A stretch of 64,000 nt of DNA from contig CAYIYM010000007.1 in assembly GCA_964367685.1 (NCBI GenBank), forward strand, positions 1-64,000, read 5' to 3'. Both the position numbers and the translations under genes were made by a program. Below the pieces are notes generated by a model. The model searched no databases, was not told where the DNA came from, and worked only from the letters and a program-made list of their open reading frames with translations. This DNA comes from CAUPWF01 sp964367685 (lineage in GTDB: Bacteria; Bacillota; Clostridia; Lachnospirales; Lachnospiraceae). Numbering within the stretch: the first letter of the stretch is position 1; each line of letters starts with the position of its first letter. Of this stretch, positions 33,762 through 42,177 are shown piece after piece.

Positions 33762-35321
33762 CTATCTACCAACGACTCCTGTACTATTTATTAATTTATC
33801 CAGCATTTCATCTAATGTAGTCATCATTCGAGATGCAGCATTATAAGATTGTTGGAATCGCATCATGTCCATTACTTCTTCATCTGAATTTACTTCGGAA
33901 ACAGAGGCTCTTAATCCTTCTGCTTGCGAAAGTACTTCCACTCGACTATCTAAAATAACCATATTTGCCTTTCGGTCAACTGCCTGCATATTCTGAATGT
34001 TGTCATAACAATCTTGTATACTCCCGCTAAACACCACAACTTCTCGACCACCTACAGTTTCCTTAAACTCCATATTCGTTTCTGTCAAAGTCTCTATCAT
34101 ATATAAGATATTGCTATAATCAGTAGTGCCAGGAGATACCGTTCCATCTAAGGATTTCTTCAAGGTCACAGAGCCATCTAACCAACCTTCCGATAGTCGA
34201 ATATTCGTTGCTGTAAAATCTGTAGTTCCATCGTCAGTTTCAAATAATGGCATCTCTGTAACCGTGCCATCTGCCGCTGTGACTGCATTCATTTTATTCA
34301 ACGTCTTGGCAAATGTATCTACGAATTTGTTGAAAATCCCCTCATAATATCCAATACCTTTGATATCTGTCCCATCAAAGACCTCGCTTTGATTCATCAT
34401 ATCTAAATTCCCTTTAATAACACCATCACCCATAATATCACTAACGTCTGTCACCTTTGTTGGATCCTCTGCATCCGTAAATGTAAGCGTTACTGGTATA
34501 CCTGTTGTTGGCGTCATAGTAAAGAATCCACCCTTATCTTGAGCAATTATATTATGAGAAGTTCCTGTAGCATCTTTAAATGCTACAAATAGATTATCAA
34601 CCTCTTCTCCATTTATATGCTCTGTCTTATATGTAACTTCTATTGGTATGTAAGTTGCTAAATCATCAAGTAATAGATTTCTTTGATCTTGTAGTTCTAA
34701 TGATTCATTACCCATGATCTGATAATTCCTGATGGTTTCATTCAATATAAGTACTTCATCCACAATCGTTTGTACATTAAACAACACGCTTTCTTCGAAA
34801 TTAGCGACTGTATCTTCTTTTAATTCTGTAAGGTCACTACCATTGTCTCGAATAATCGCTAACAAACTATCCATTGAAGCTCGAACAAGAGCCTCACTAC
34901 TACTCTCCCCTGCAGTGGACGAGGATGCCATCATCTTCAATTGTGAAATAACTTCGTTGTAAGTAGTTCTAACAGCCGATCCATCTGTTTCATCAAAGAT
35001 ATTTCCTATCTGTTCTAATACTTGATCAGCAGCGTCTGCGGTTCCAACCTTTGATAATTGATTTCTAAATTGGATATCTAGAAATGGATCTCGAATCTGG
35101 GTAACGCCATCCATAAACACCCCTTGCCCTACCATCGTTTCACTCACTGCTCCACCCATTGAATTCTGAACCGGTGAAATACTCATTAAGTCCAATCGTT
35201 GCCTTGTATACCCTGCTGTATTTACATTTGATAAATTTTGTCCTACTACATCAATTGCTCTTTGACTTGCTAGTAATGCATGTTGAGCCATTGAAAATCC
35301 GGAAAATGTTGAACGTAACAT
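33762..35321 (-). CDS. flgK: Flagellar hook-associated protein FlgK (HAP1)
   Basis: A 519-residue hook-filament junction protein. The N-terminus contains the rod/hook motif VVGQNLSNVNTAGYTRQRLD, and the C-terminus is the complementary coiled coil (SEVNSDEEVMDMMRFQQSYNAASRMMT region). Length is usual for Clostridia. Its chaperone FlgN is encoded 17 bp upstream. Confidence 0.95.
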   Translation of the reverse strand: MLRSTFSGFSMAQHALLASQRAIDVVGQNLSNVNTAGYTRQRLDLMSISPVQNSMGGAVSETMVGQGVFMDGVTQIRDPFLDIQFRNQLSKVGTADAADQVLEQIGNIFDETDGSAVRTTYNEVISQLKMMASSSTAGESSSEALVRASMDSLLAIIRDNGSDLTELKEDTVANFEESVLFNVQTIVDEVLILNETIRNYQIMGNESLELQDQRNLLLDDLATYIPIEVTYKTEHINGEEVDNLFVAFKDATGTSHNIIAQDKGGFFTMTPTTGIPVTLTFTDAEDPTKVTDVSDIMGDGVIKGNLDMMNQSEVFDGTDIKGIGYYEGIFNKFVDTFAKTLNKMNAVTAADGTVTEMPLFETDDGTTDFTATNIRLSEGWLDGSVTLKKSLDGTVSPGTTDYSNILYMIETLTETNMEFKETVGGREVVVFSGSIQDCYDNIQNMQAVDRKANMVILDSRVEVLSQAEGLRASVSEVNSDEEVMDMMRFQQSYNAASRMMTTLDEMLDKLINSTGVVGR

Positions 35322-35338
35322 CTAGCTTCCCCCAATCT

Positions 35339-35782
35339 TTATATGGTTTGGTTTGTAATATGATGTTCTGTAAATTGTTTTGTCTCTCTGTAATGTCTAC
35401 CTTTTGCTCTATCTATCTTCTTGTCTATCTGATGAAGGTTCATTTGTAATAACTGATTTACATTATCCGTCATTTCTTGAAACACTTGTAATTGACTACT
35501 AAGTTCATGAAACAAGGGAACTAATTCTTCTTTCTCTTCTTCTGAAATCTCTTCTAGTATTTGTTGAAACTTCTTATCCTGAAATCCTAATAATGCTTGT
35601 TGCTTCTCTCTCTCTAATTCTAAACCTCTCAAACGCATTACCATTGGTTGCTCTTTATTCAAGTAATCTTCTAGTACTGCTACTTGATTATGTTTAATCG
35701 CTTGTAACTTTAAAGATTGTATTGTAGTCCACTCTCTGAATAAAATAATCATTTTATTTAATACTGCCTCAAATTCATTCAT
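35339..35782 (-). CDS. flgN: FlgN-like flagellar export chaperone
   Basis: A 147-residue, almost wholly helical protein with acidic and Glu-rich stretches, matching FlgN, the chaperone that keeps FlgK and FlgL export-competent. Sequence identity in this family is low, so the call relies on size, helix content and position between flgM and flgK. The ATG at 35782 has GGGGGA seven bases upstream; the preceding TTG is less likely. Confidence 0.8.
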   Translation of the reverse strand: MNEFEAVLNKMIILFREWTTIQSLKLQAIKHNQVAVLEDYLNKEQPMVMRLRGLELEREKQQALLGFQDKKFQQILEEISEEEKEELVPLFHELSSQLQVFQEMTDNVNQLLQMNLHQIDKKIDRAKGRHYRETKQFTEHHITNQTI

Positions 35783-35785
35783 CAA

Positions 35786-36088
35786 TTAGTCCCCCATTAA
35801 AAGTTTTTCTGCAATTGCCTCCGAATCAATTCTATACTTCCCGTCAGCAATAGATTGCTTTAATTGCTCCAATTTCTTAGTTGATGTTCCTTCTCTCGCT
35901 TGTAGCATAGTCTGCTGAACAGCCTCGCTTCTTACTTGATCTTCTGATATCTGCTTTCCTTTATTCGAGATTACAACCTCATCAAAATTCTTCTTCAGCG
36001 AGTCGTTTCTATCTACTTTTTCGTCTTTTTTATTATTAGTCATTGTATTTATATATCTACGTGTGAATTTATCTATCGAAATATTCAT
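35786..36088 (-). CDS. flgM: Anti-sigma-28 factor FlgM
   Basis: A 100-residue, highly charged, probably disordered protein ending in a short helix pair (KLEQLKQSIADGKYRIDSEAIAEKLL), the sigma-28 binding part of FlgM. It is held in the cell until the hook is complete, then exported, freeing FliA. It has GAAAGGAG before the start and a candidate sigma-28 promoter upstream, giving the usual feedback loop. Confidence 0.92.
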   Translation of the reverse strand: MNISIDKFTRRYINTMTNNKKDEKVDRNDSLKKNFDEVVISNKGKQISEDQVRSEAVQQTMLQAREGTSTKKLEQLKQSIADGKYRIDSEAIAEKLLMGD

Positions 36089-36130
36089 GGATATACACTC
36101 CTTTCGAATTACTGCACTGCCTTATAAAGA

Positions 36131-36157
36131 TTATCGACTAATGGTCCAAATAATTAA
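36131..36157 (-). promoter_or_regulatory. Candidate sigma-28 promoter of flgM-flgN-flgK-flgL
   Basis: TTAA (36154-36157), 15-bp spacer, GTCGATAA (36131-36138), close to the Firmicutes sigma-D consensus TAAA-N15-GCCGATAT. It overlaps the stop codon of the upstream ATPase gene. Confidence 0.65.
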
Positions 36158-36906
36158 CCTTTACTTCGCATTTTTCTTAATTCTTTCACTCTTTTTTCTT
36201 CGATTACATCCATTTTCCTAGCATCATAAATCCCTCTTTTTTCATCTGATACAATCATTCCAGATACTAGGGTAATGACTCGCTTTTCCATAACTGTTAC
36301 CAATTCCCTTGAGTGACTTGCAACAATAAGTGTAATTCCTTGTTTGTTTAGCTCTTGTAGTAAATACATCATATCCCACGCTAGTCCAGCACTCATATTC
36401 GCTGTGGGTTCATCAATAATCAAAATTTGCGGATTCAAAATAATAGCTCTCGCTAACAAAACCCTTGCAATTTCTCCTACCGATAATTCTTCTGGATATG
36501 CCTCTTCTCGCTGTGCCATTCCTACGATACTCAGTGCTTTCTTTATTTTAGGCTTAATCGTAATTCGCGGCTCCTCTATTGCATGTAACACAAAGTACAA
36601 ATTCTGATAGATTGTTTTATCCTTCAATAATCCAACTTGTGCATCCATCTTGCCGATTTTCCTTTTGAATAATGGAATTTCCTTTTCTTTTAACTTCGAC
36701 GTTTCGATATCTCCGATTCGAATCACACCTGATGATGGCCTCACCTCGCCACTTATCAGATTCAACAATGTACTTTTTCCTGCGCCACTTCGCCCTATCA
36801 CAAATACAAATTCTCCCTGTTGAATGGAAAAATTAGCATCTTCTAGGCCAATGCTCTCTTTATTATAGATTTTTGATACATTCTCAAATGTTATTTTCAT
36901 TTTCAT
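36154..36906 (-). CDS. Atypical FtsE-like ABC ATPase
   Basis: A 250-residue ABC ATP-binding protein resembling FtsE. Walker A GRSGAGKST and Walker B ILIIDEP are intact, with an H-loop His in VASHSREL. The signature is LSVGE instead of LSGGQ/E, and the Q-loop glutamine appears shifted (MDAQVGLL where FtsE has FQDFRLL). An extra basic tail of about 30 residues follows the ATPase fold. There is no FtsX or other permease gene beside it. Its promoter region is shared with the divergent C39-like peptidase. A partner elsewhere or a non-transport role are both possible. Confidence 0.8.
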   Translation of the reverse strand: MKMKITFENVSKIYNKESIGLEDANFSIQQGEFVFVIGRSGAGKSTLLNLISGEVRPSSGVIRIGDIETSKLKEKEIPLFKRKIGKMDAQVGLLKDKTIYQNLYFVLHAIEEPRITIKPKIKKALSIVGMAQREEAYPEELSVGEIARVLLARAIILNPQILIIDEPTANMSAGLAWDMMYLLQELNKQGITLIVASHSRELVTVMEKRVITLVSGMIVSDEKRGIYDARKMDVIEEKRVKELRKMRSKG

Positions 36907-36907
36907 C

Positions 36908-36934
36908 TTAACTTTTCCCCATTCCTACCGATAT
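36908..36934 (+). promoter_or_regulatory. Candidate sigma-28 promoter of the C39-like peptidase
   Basis: TTAA (36908-36911), 15-bp spacer, ACCGATAT (36927-36934). The -10 differs from the sigma-D consensus GCCGATAT only at its first base. A start near 36942 leaves room for the AAAGGAGG at 36952-36959 and the ATG at 36971. Confidence 0.65.
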
Positions 36935-36970
36935 TTTAATTAGAATTATATAAAGGAGGTATCTACAATT

Positions 36971-37675
36971 ATGCATTCTATTTTACGAAAAATTTCAAAG
37001 AGTAGTATACCTATTATTTGTTGTATTTGTTTGGTTTCTTCTACAAGTGGAACATTTTATATTTCATCATTTATGACTTCTGCAACTGGAATTAACACAT
37101 CCACCGATTCGAATCTTGCTACATCCGAAGATGAAAAGAAAGGACCTGAGTATATCATCCCTGTTACACCGTATTTCCAATATGATCCCGAATGGCAATC
37201 CCATCTCTATGGTGGTGTTGATTCTATGGCTGGATACGGTTGTGGTCCTACAGCACTTGCAGTTGTAATTGATGCCCTTGTAGATTCCGAGTCTCCTATT
37301 GATCCCATTGAACTCGCTATTTGGTCCGCATCAAACGGGCATTTTTCCGCTGGAAATGGCACGGTTCATAGCTTAATTCCCGAAGGAGCAAAAGCTTATG
37401 GGTTAAATGTCGAGAAGACAACATTATTGAATGCCGAAGCTTTTCAGATGATTTTATCCGCTGGCAAAATCTTGGTGCTTCTAATGGGTCCTGGTGATTT
37501 TACCGATGGTGGACATTTTATCGTTGTTCACGGATATGCTTCTGATGGCTCTCTTTATATTGTTGATCCTGCTAGTCGTGAACATACAGAACAGACTTGG
37601 GATCCCAATGTAATTATTGATCAATTAGCGACTCATGCCTATAATGGTGGACCAATATGGGTTATCTCAAATTAA
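36971..37675 (+). CDS. Secreted C39-like cysteine peptidase
   Basis: A 234-residue exported protein. The hydrophobic N-terminus (about residues 12-35) acts as signal peptide or anchor, followed by a Ser/Thr-rich linker and a papain-fold peptidase_C39_2-type domain. Catalytic Cys91 is in YGCGPTALAVVID, His182 in GGHFIVVHGY, and Asp199 in YIVDPAS; Gln76 of PEWQ may form the oxyanion hole. A strong AAAGGAGG precedes the start. It stands alone on the plus strand within the flagellar locus, with its own candidate sigma-28 promoter and a strong terminator. The target is unknown: a flagellar or wall protein is inferred from context. Confidence 0.85.
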   Translation: MHSILRKISKSSIPIICCICLVSSTSGTFYISSFMTSATGINTSTDSNLATSEDEKKGPEYIIPVTPYFQYDPEWQSHLYGGVDSMAGYGCGPTALAVVIDALVDSESPIDPIELAIWSASNGHFSAGNGTVHSLIPEGAKAYGLNVEKTTLLNAEAFQMILSAGKILVLLMGPGDFTDGGHFIVVHGYASDGSLYIVDPASREHTEQTWDPNVIIDQLATHAYNGGPIWVISN

Positions 37676-37682
37676 ATGACAC

Positions 37683-37720
37683 AAGATGTAGAGCGATAGT
37701 TGGCTATCACTCTACATCTT
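37683..37720. terminator. Terminator between the C39-like peptidase and fliT-like gene
   Basis: A 17-pair stem with a single mismatch around a TTGG loop, followed by TTTT on the plus strand. It lies between converging genes and can serve both. Confidence 0.9.
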
Positions 37721-37721
37721 T

Positions 37722-38123
37722 TTACTTATAATATGATTTTTCTCCAGCTATCTTATTACTGATTTTCCTATCGAGTTCAATAGTATCCTCCAGCATCTTT
37801 TCGAACAGCTGCTGATAATGTATAATTTGTTTCCATTCTTCAGATAGATCTTCACTTATGATTTCTTTACTTCCGTGAATTAGAAGCTTTTTCATTCGAA
37901 CTCCATCCGCCAAATCCATTTTTCGTGCATTTTTATCGATATTCTTTCGATACATTCCCATCTTCGTAAGTTCTTCTGCACGCATTTTCAACATTAACTC
38001 TGTAGTAACTTTGTCATTATTTTTCAGACATTGTTCTAATTCCTGGGTCAACTTCTTTGTCTCGTTTAGTGCTAATAACTTCCCTTTAAATTCCTGTACT
38101 AGCACTTGCATAACGGTACTCAT
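37722..38123 (-). CDS. FliT-like flagellar protein
   Basis: A 133-residue, mainly helical, charged protein after fliS. Position and helix pattern suggest the FliT-like chaperone of the FliD cap protein; sequence conservation is weak. Its start overlaps the fliS stop in ATGA fashion, so the two are coupled. Confidence 0.65.
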   Translation of the reverse strand: MSTVMQVLVQEFKGKLLALNETKKLTQELEQCLKNNDKVTTELMLKMRAEELTKMGMYRKNIDKNARKMDLADGVRMKKLLIHGSKEIISEDLSEEWKQIIHYQQLFEKMLEDTIELDRKISNKIAGEKSYYK

Positions 38124-38485
38124 ACTAATTGCTCCGCTTCTGCGTAGGCAGATCTAATTTCTTTTATTAATCTCTGAACTTCTATAAGATTCCTTTCTTT
38201 TCGACTTGCCTTCACACGGCTAATTTCATATAGAAAATAATCATATAGCCTACTTAGTTGAAGACTTATTTCATAATTAAAATCCAACGTATCTTTTAGA
38301 TGACAAATAATTTCCACCGCACGGTCTAATGATTGATCGAAAACCTCATATTCTTTTACTTCCAATGTCAATTCAGCTCTTTTTAATCGCTTTAATAACT
38401 CATCATAAAGTAATAATAAAAGTTCTCCACTTGTCATTGTCATAACTGATTGCTCTTTGTATTGTTGATATCCTTTATTACTCAT
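38120..38485 (-). CDS. fliS: Flagellin export chaperone FliS
   Basis: A 121-residue helical protein that binds the C-terminus of flagellin in the cytoplasm. Family motifs QQYKEQSVMTMTSGELLLLLYD and a C-terminal RNLIEVQRLIKEIRSAY are typical. It lies 12 bp after fliD and overlaps the FliT-like gene, forming fliD-fliS-fliT. Confidence 0.95.
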   Translation of the reverse strand: MSNKGYQQYKEQSVMTMTSGELLLLLYDELLKRLKRAELTLEVKEYEVFDQSLDRAVEIICHLKDTLDFNYEISLQLSRLYDYFLYEISRVKASRKERNLIEVQRLIKEIRSAYAEAEQLV

Positions 38486-38497
38486 TTTTCTCCCCCT

Positions 38498-40867
38498 TTA
38501 TAATCCTCCCATAAAGGAAGTTAGGTAATTACTTTGTGAATTCATTTGTGATATCAGTGTTTCTAATGTTGTAAATTGTTGGATATAACGAGCTTCTTCT
38601 GTCTCTAATGTATCTTCCAATTCCTCTATTCTTTCATCGTATTCGTCAATCAACTCTTGAATGTAATTGTCATTGACTGAAATTGGCGAAAACTGTGATC
38701 CTGCTCGTTCTACTAAAATACCTTTAGAGCCGCCTGTCATTGCAGCATGTTTATCAATTACACGTTCCATCGATGTCATGAGACCATTCTCTTCGTTGTT
38801 AAATGCTTCGTATACAGCATTTGGATCTTTCGCAAGTGCTGCCTCTAGTTTCACCTCATCAATTACTAATTTCCCATTATCGAAATAACTTGATGATGTA
38901 GAGATCCCCATTCCGCGAAGTATTTCTACAATATTTGGCGAAATCACTGTACGCAAATCATCTTTTAAATTATTAATATCTGAGTCATTAAATAGGATTC
39001 CTTCTTTTGCCTTTTTCTCCCAGTTCTCAATTTCAGATTCTGACATTTCTTCCTTTTGTTCATCTGTCAAAGGAGCATAATCACGATCTGGTTTCGTACC
39101 TGCGGTTTCGCTAATAAGTGCTATAATTTCATTATAAGCCTCAACCATTTCTGTTATCCCTTTGACACTTTCTTTTGTATCAATATTATTCTTAAATGTA
39201 ACTGCTTCTGTAGTCGTATCTCTTATTCCAGCTGTATATCCAAAAGTCTGCTTCAAATCAAATACCAAGCCATCTACTTCTACCTGGTTGCTCCCCCGTG
39301 TTACTTCCACAACCTCACCTGATCCACCATACTGAATTGCGAGAATTGCATCTTGTCCTGCTTGAACCATATAATCTGTAGATGCTGTGCCAAATAGCAC
39401 ATCTGCAACTTCTCCTGACAAATCAATCGTTCCGCCGGCACCTTTATTATCTGATGTTACGACAAATTTATCTGTATAGCTCTCATAAGAAATTTCGATT
39501 CCCAATTCCTCTGAATCATTAATAGCTCCGACAATATCTGCAACAGCACTATCCCAACTAAGGCCAAGTTCACTTAAATCAATTGTTACACCATTGTTTG
39601 TAATTGTCATTGGTTGGGTTTTATCTAAAGATTCTCCCCTCACTAATCCCGACGCTTCAATGCTCTTTCCATAATTTAAACGATTCGTTGTCCCACTTGA
39701 AATTCCAAATAACCCTGTTTCACCAATTAATCCACTGGTTGCTGAATTAATTGTCAATCTAGAACTTGTATCTACTACACTTTCTGTCTCTCCGCTTCCT
39801 GGTGGAATCGTCGTAACAAAAGATAACGCACCACCATCTAGACCAACTTCTATTCGGTTATCTCCAAATGCTTGGTTTAATTTCTGTTGCATATCTGCCA
39901 TTAATTCTGCCGGCCCGTCAGTTGTTGCAAAATCACCAAACACGATAGTGGCTGTAGTTCCATTATAGGTAAATGACATCTCAGCACCACTTAACTTCTC
40001 TGCTACCGTAATCGGAGTATTCAATACTGCTGTATGTGTTGCAGTCAAAGAACTACCATTGATCGTCAATTTACTTTCCTCTAGCGTAGACAAGCTCTCA
40101 CCTTCGGCTAGCATACCAATATCATTCAAAAAATCCCCACTATGACTTGTGATTGCAAGTGCATTCCCTGCTGTATCTGTGTTTTTAATGGAAACAGTTC
40201 CTCCAGATTGTTCAAATTGAATAACTGAGCTCAACTTCTCTCCACTCTTCATTTCTATCCCATCAAGGGCTTTATTGATAGAAGCTATGGTTGCTTCTGT
40301 GCTACTAAAATCGTACCCTTCGCCTTCTGATAAATGTACCATATAACTATCAGCACCATGCTTTACTGTAAATGAATCTCCTACAATCGTGCTTTCATTG
40401 ATAATATCTGCAAAATTAGAAGTCAGTACACCTGTTTCAATTTTCTGTGATGAAATCGTATTTTTAGAAATCATATTGGCATCTTTTGCCAATTGCTTAA
40501 TTCCTACAACACTCATATTGCTTAATGAGTTACTGGCTCCCGTCACATCGAATTTGTTGCTATGTGTGCCACTTGCCTCAACAATTCCTCCTGTAAAAAA
40601 TTTAGAGGATGTCAAATTGGAGCTAGATGTAAAACTCATGTATGTTTCTGAAAATCCATGTAATTTCGAACTAATATCCCTAATGATTTCTTGCTCCCAG
40701 CTAACCGATGTTTTTTTCTTTTCTTGAGCCGCAATTTTCATTCTTGTTGCATAAGTCATCTGTTCAATTAGTGAATCTCTATCCAATCCACTTGCTAATC
40801 CACCATATCCTCTTAGAGATGATGTTCCTGCTAATGTATTACTACTAACGCCTGATAATGATGCCAT
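38498..40867 (-). CDS. fliD: Flagellar filament cap protein FliD (HAP2)
   Basis: A 789-residue cap protein, much longer than the 450-500 residues usual in Bacillus. The N-terminal FliD domain (GYGGLASGLDRDSLIEQM, then coiled coil) and the C-terminal FliD domain (NNIDTKESVKGITEMVEAYNEI to the end, with QSNYLTSFMGG) are intact. The extra length lies in the middle, about 150-560, which forms the exposed head domains of the cap and is rich in beta sequence. The head may act in adhesion. AGGAGG precedes the start. A candidate sigma-28 promoter lies upstream. Confidence 0.95.
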   Translation of the reverse strand: MASLSGVSSNTLAGTSSLRGYGGLASGLDRDSLIEQMTYATRMKIAAQEKKKTSVSWEQEIIRDISSKLHGFSETYMSFTSSSNLTSSKFFTGGIVEASGTHSNKFDVTGASNSLSNMSVVGIKQLAKDANMISKNTISSQKIETGVLTSNFADIINESTIVGDSFTVKHGADSYMVHLSEGEGYDFSSTEATIASINKALDGIEMKSGEKLSSVIQFEQSGGTVSIKNTDTAGNALAITSHSGDFLNDIGMLAEGESLSTLEESKLTINGSSLTATHTAVLNTPITVAEKLSGAEMSFTYNGTTATIVFGDFATTDGPAELMADMQQKLNQAFGDNRIEVGLDGGALSFVTTIPPGSGETESVVDTSSRLTINSATSGLIGETGLFGISSGTTNRLNYGKSIEASGLVRGESLDKTQPMTITNNGVTIDLSELGLSWDSAVADIVGAINDSEELGIEISYESYTDKFVVTSDNKGAGGTIDLSGEVADVLFGTASTDYMVQAGQDAILAIQYGGSGEVVEVTRGSNQVEVDGLVFDLKQTFGYTAGIRDTTTEAVTFKNNIDTKESVKGITEMVEAYNEIIALISETAGTKPDRDYAPLTDEQKEEMSESEIENWEKKAKEGILFNDSDINNLKDDLRTVISPNIVEILRGMGISTSSSYFDNGKLVIDEVKLEAALAKDPNAVYEAFNNEENGLMTSMERVIDKHAAMTGGSKGILVERAGSQFSPISVNDNYIQELIDEYDERIEELEDTLETEEARYIQQFTTLETLISQMNSQSNYLTSFMGGL

Positions 40868-40926
40868 ATAATAATTCCTCCTCTATGTAAAATAATAATT
40901 AATACGAACGAGTCTCCATACTATTA

Positions 40927-40954
40927 TTATCGACATAGCCATCCTATAAATTAA
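40927..40954 (-). promoter_or_regulatory. Candidate sigma-28 promoter of fliD-fliS-fliT
   Basis: TTAA (40951-40954), 16-bp spacer, GTCGATAA (40927-40934). The -10 octamer is the same as that before flgM. Confidence 0.55.
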
Positions 40955-40959
40955 GTCTT

Positions 40960-41442
40960 TCACTTCACTTTCTTATGCCTCGGAAATTCTTGCACTACCA
41001 TACAAGATTTTGTAAGCTCTACCGTTATTTGATCTGCCAACTTCATTGCATAGTGATTGATAATCGGAACACTTTTTTCACGTTCTATGACCATGTACTT
41101 TGCCGGTAAATTCGTGAGTGCTAGAGCCGTTGTGTCCGCAATACAACGTTCGCATGTACACATTCCAAATTTCTTCATACTATCAATCACTTGGCCTTCC
41201 ACGATTGCCTGAATTACATTTACAGCCTCGTACCTTTCTTGCTTCCTTTCACTTCTAAGGGGATTTGCTTCTTCTATTTGCTCTGCAAATTCTTTCTCTA
41301 GTGTACGTTTAATTAAATCTGTAAGATAATCTTCGGATGAGGCATGACCAATTGACACTTCTTCCGATGTTTCCGTCGAATCTCCCTGCTTACATGCCAA
41401 TATACTAACTAATCTGCTTGATTTTAAAATATCATCTTGCAT
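40960..41442 (-). CDS. ComFB-domain protein
   Basis: A 160-residue protein whose second half matches the late-competence ComFB family: VNVIQAIVEGQVIDSM, the cysteine pair CTCERCIADTTALAL, and NLPAKYMV. The first 60 residues are not recognisable. ComFB-type proteins have been reported as cyclic di-nucleotide receptors in other bacteria, so a role in motility control is a reasonable inference here, where it sits between the flagellar rod/hook genes and fliD. No competence genes are nearby. Confidence 0.8.
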   Translation of the reverse strand: MQDDILKSSRLVSILACKQGDSTETSEEVSIGHASSEDYLTDLIKRTLEKEFAEQIEEANPLRSERKQERYEAVNVIQAIVEGQVIDSMKKFGMCTCERCIADTTALALTNLPAKYMVIEREKSVPIINHYAMKLADQITVELTKSCMVVQEFPRHKKVK

Positions 41443-41455
41443 TCATCTACTCCTT

Positions 41456-42163
41456 TTATCTTAGGTTATTAATTACATTTTCTACTTCATCAGCCGTCTG
41501 TACCATCTTCAATGCATAAGAATATGCTCTCGACGCTTCTATAACATTTGCCATTTCCTCCGCGGTGTCCACATTTGACATCTCCACAAATCCTTGTAAT
41601 AATTTGCCCTCCGTACTAATTGTCGGTTGTCCATTTTTTGGCACTGCCTGAAATTCAGTATCGCCAGTACTATAAATTCCATCTGTATTTTCCAAGACAA
41701 AAATCCCTGGCTGACTGAATACTGTTTCTCCATTCAAGCGAATTGGCTGTTGATTTGCATCTAACACGAGTTTATTATCTGCTGCCGCTAAATAAAATCC
41801 ATCGTTTCTTTCGGATGCAAAGAAATGTCCTGCTCTTGTATAGCAAATTTCATTGGTTAATGTGTCTTGCAACATAAACATGCCTTCTCCGTTAATCGCA
41901 TAGTCTAACCGATTGCCGGTTGGATTCATGCCTCCCGATGCAAAGCTCGTATTGGTGTGACTTATATTCACTCCTGCACCTGCCACTAACTGCGTATCTT
42001 CCGCTTCTTCTGCTTTCATATTAATGTATAGTAAATCTTGAAATGCTGATGACTTACTTTTAAATCCAGTGGTATTTATATTCGCCATGTTATTAGCAAC
42101 AACATTTAATTTCTCTTGCTGCGTCATAGCGCCTCTTGCTGCTGTATAAAAAGACATATCCAT
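41456..42163 (-). CDS. Flagellar rod/hook-basal body protein, FlgG/FlhP type
   Basis: A 235-residue axial protein. The conserved N-terminus contains ANNMANINTTGFKSKSSAFQD, with GGMNPTGNRLDYAINGEGMF in the middle and a C-terminal helix VDTAEEMANVIEASRAYSYALKMVQT. It is the second of two such genes, as flhO-flhP in Bacillus, and is probably the distal rod or hook-adjacent protein. Which is FlgF and which FlgG cannot be settled by eye. Confidence 0.88.
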   Translation of the reverse strand: MDMSFYTAARGAMTQQEKLNVVANNMANINTTGFKSKSSAFQDLLYINMKAEEAEDTQLVAGAGVNISHTNTSFASGGMNPTGNRLDYAINGEGMFMLQDTLTNEICYTRAGHFFASERNDGFYLAAADNKLVLDANQQPIRLNGETVFSQPGIFVLENTDGIYSTGDTEFQAVPKNGQPTISTEGKLLQGFVEMSNVDTAEEMANVIEASRAYSYALKMVQTADEVENVINNLR

Positions 42164-42177
42164 ATACTTACCTCACT

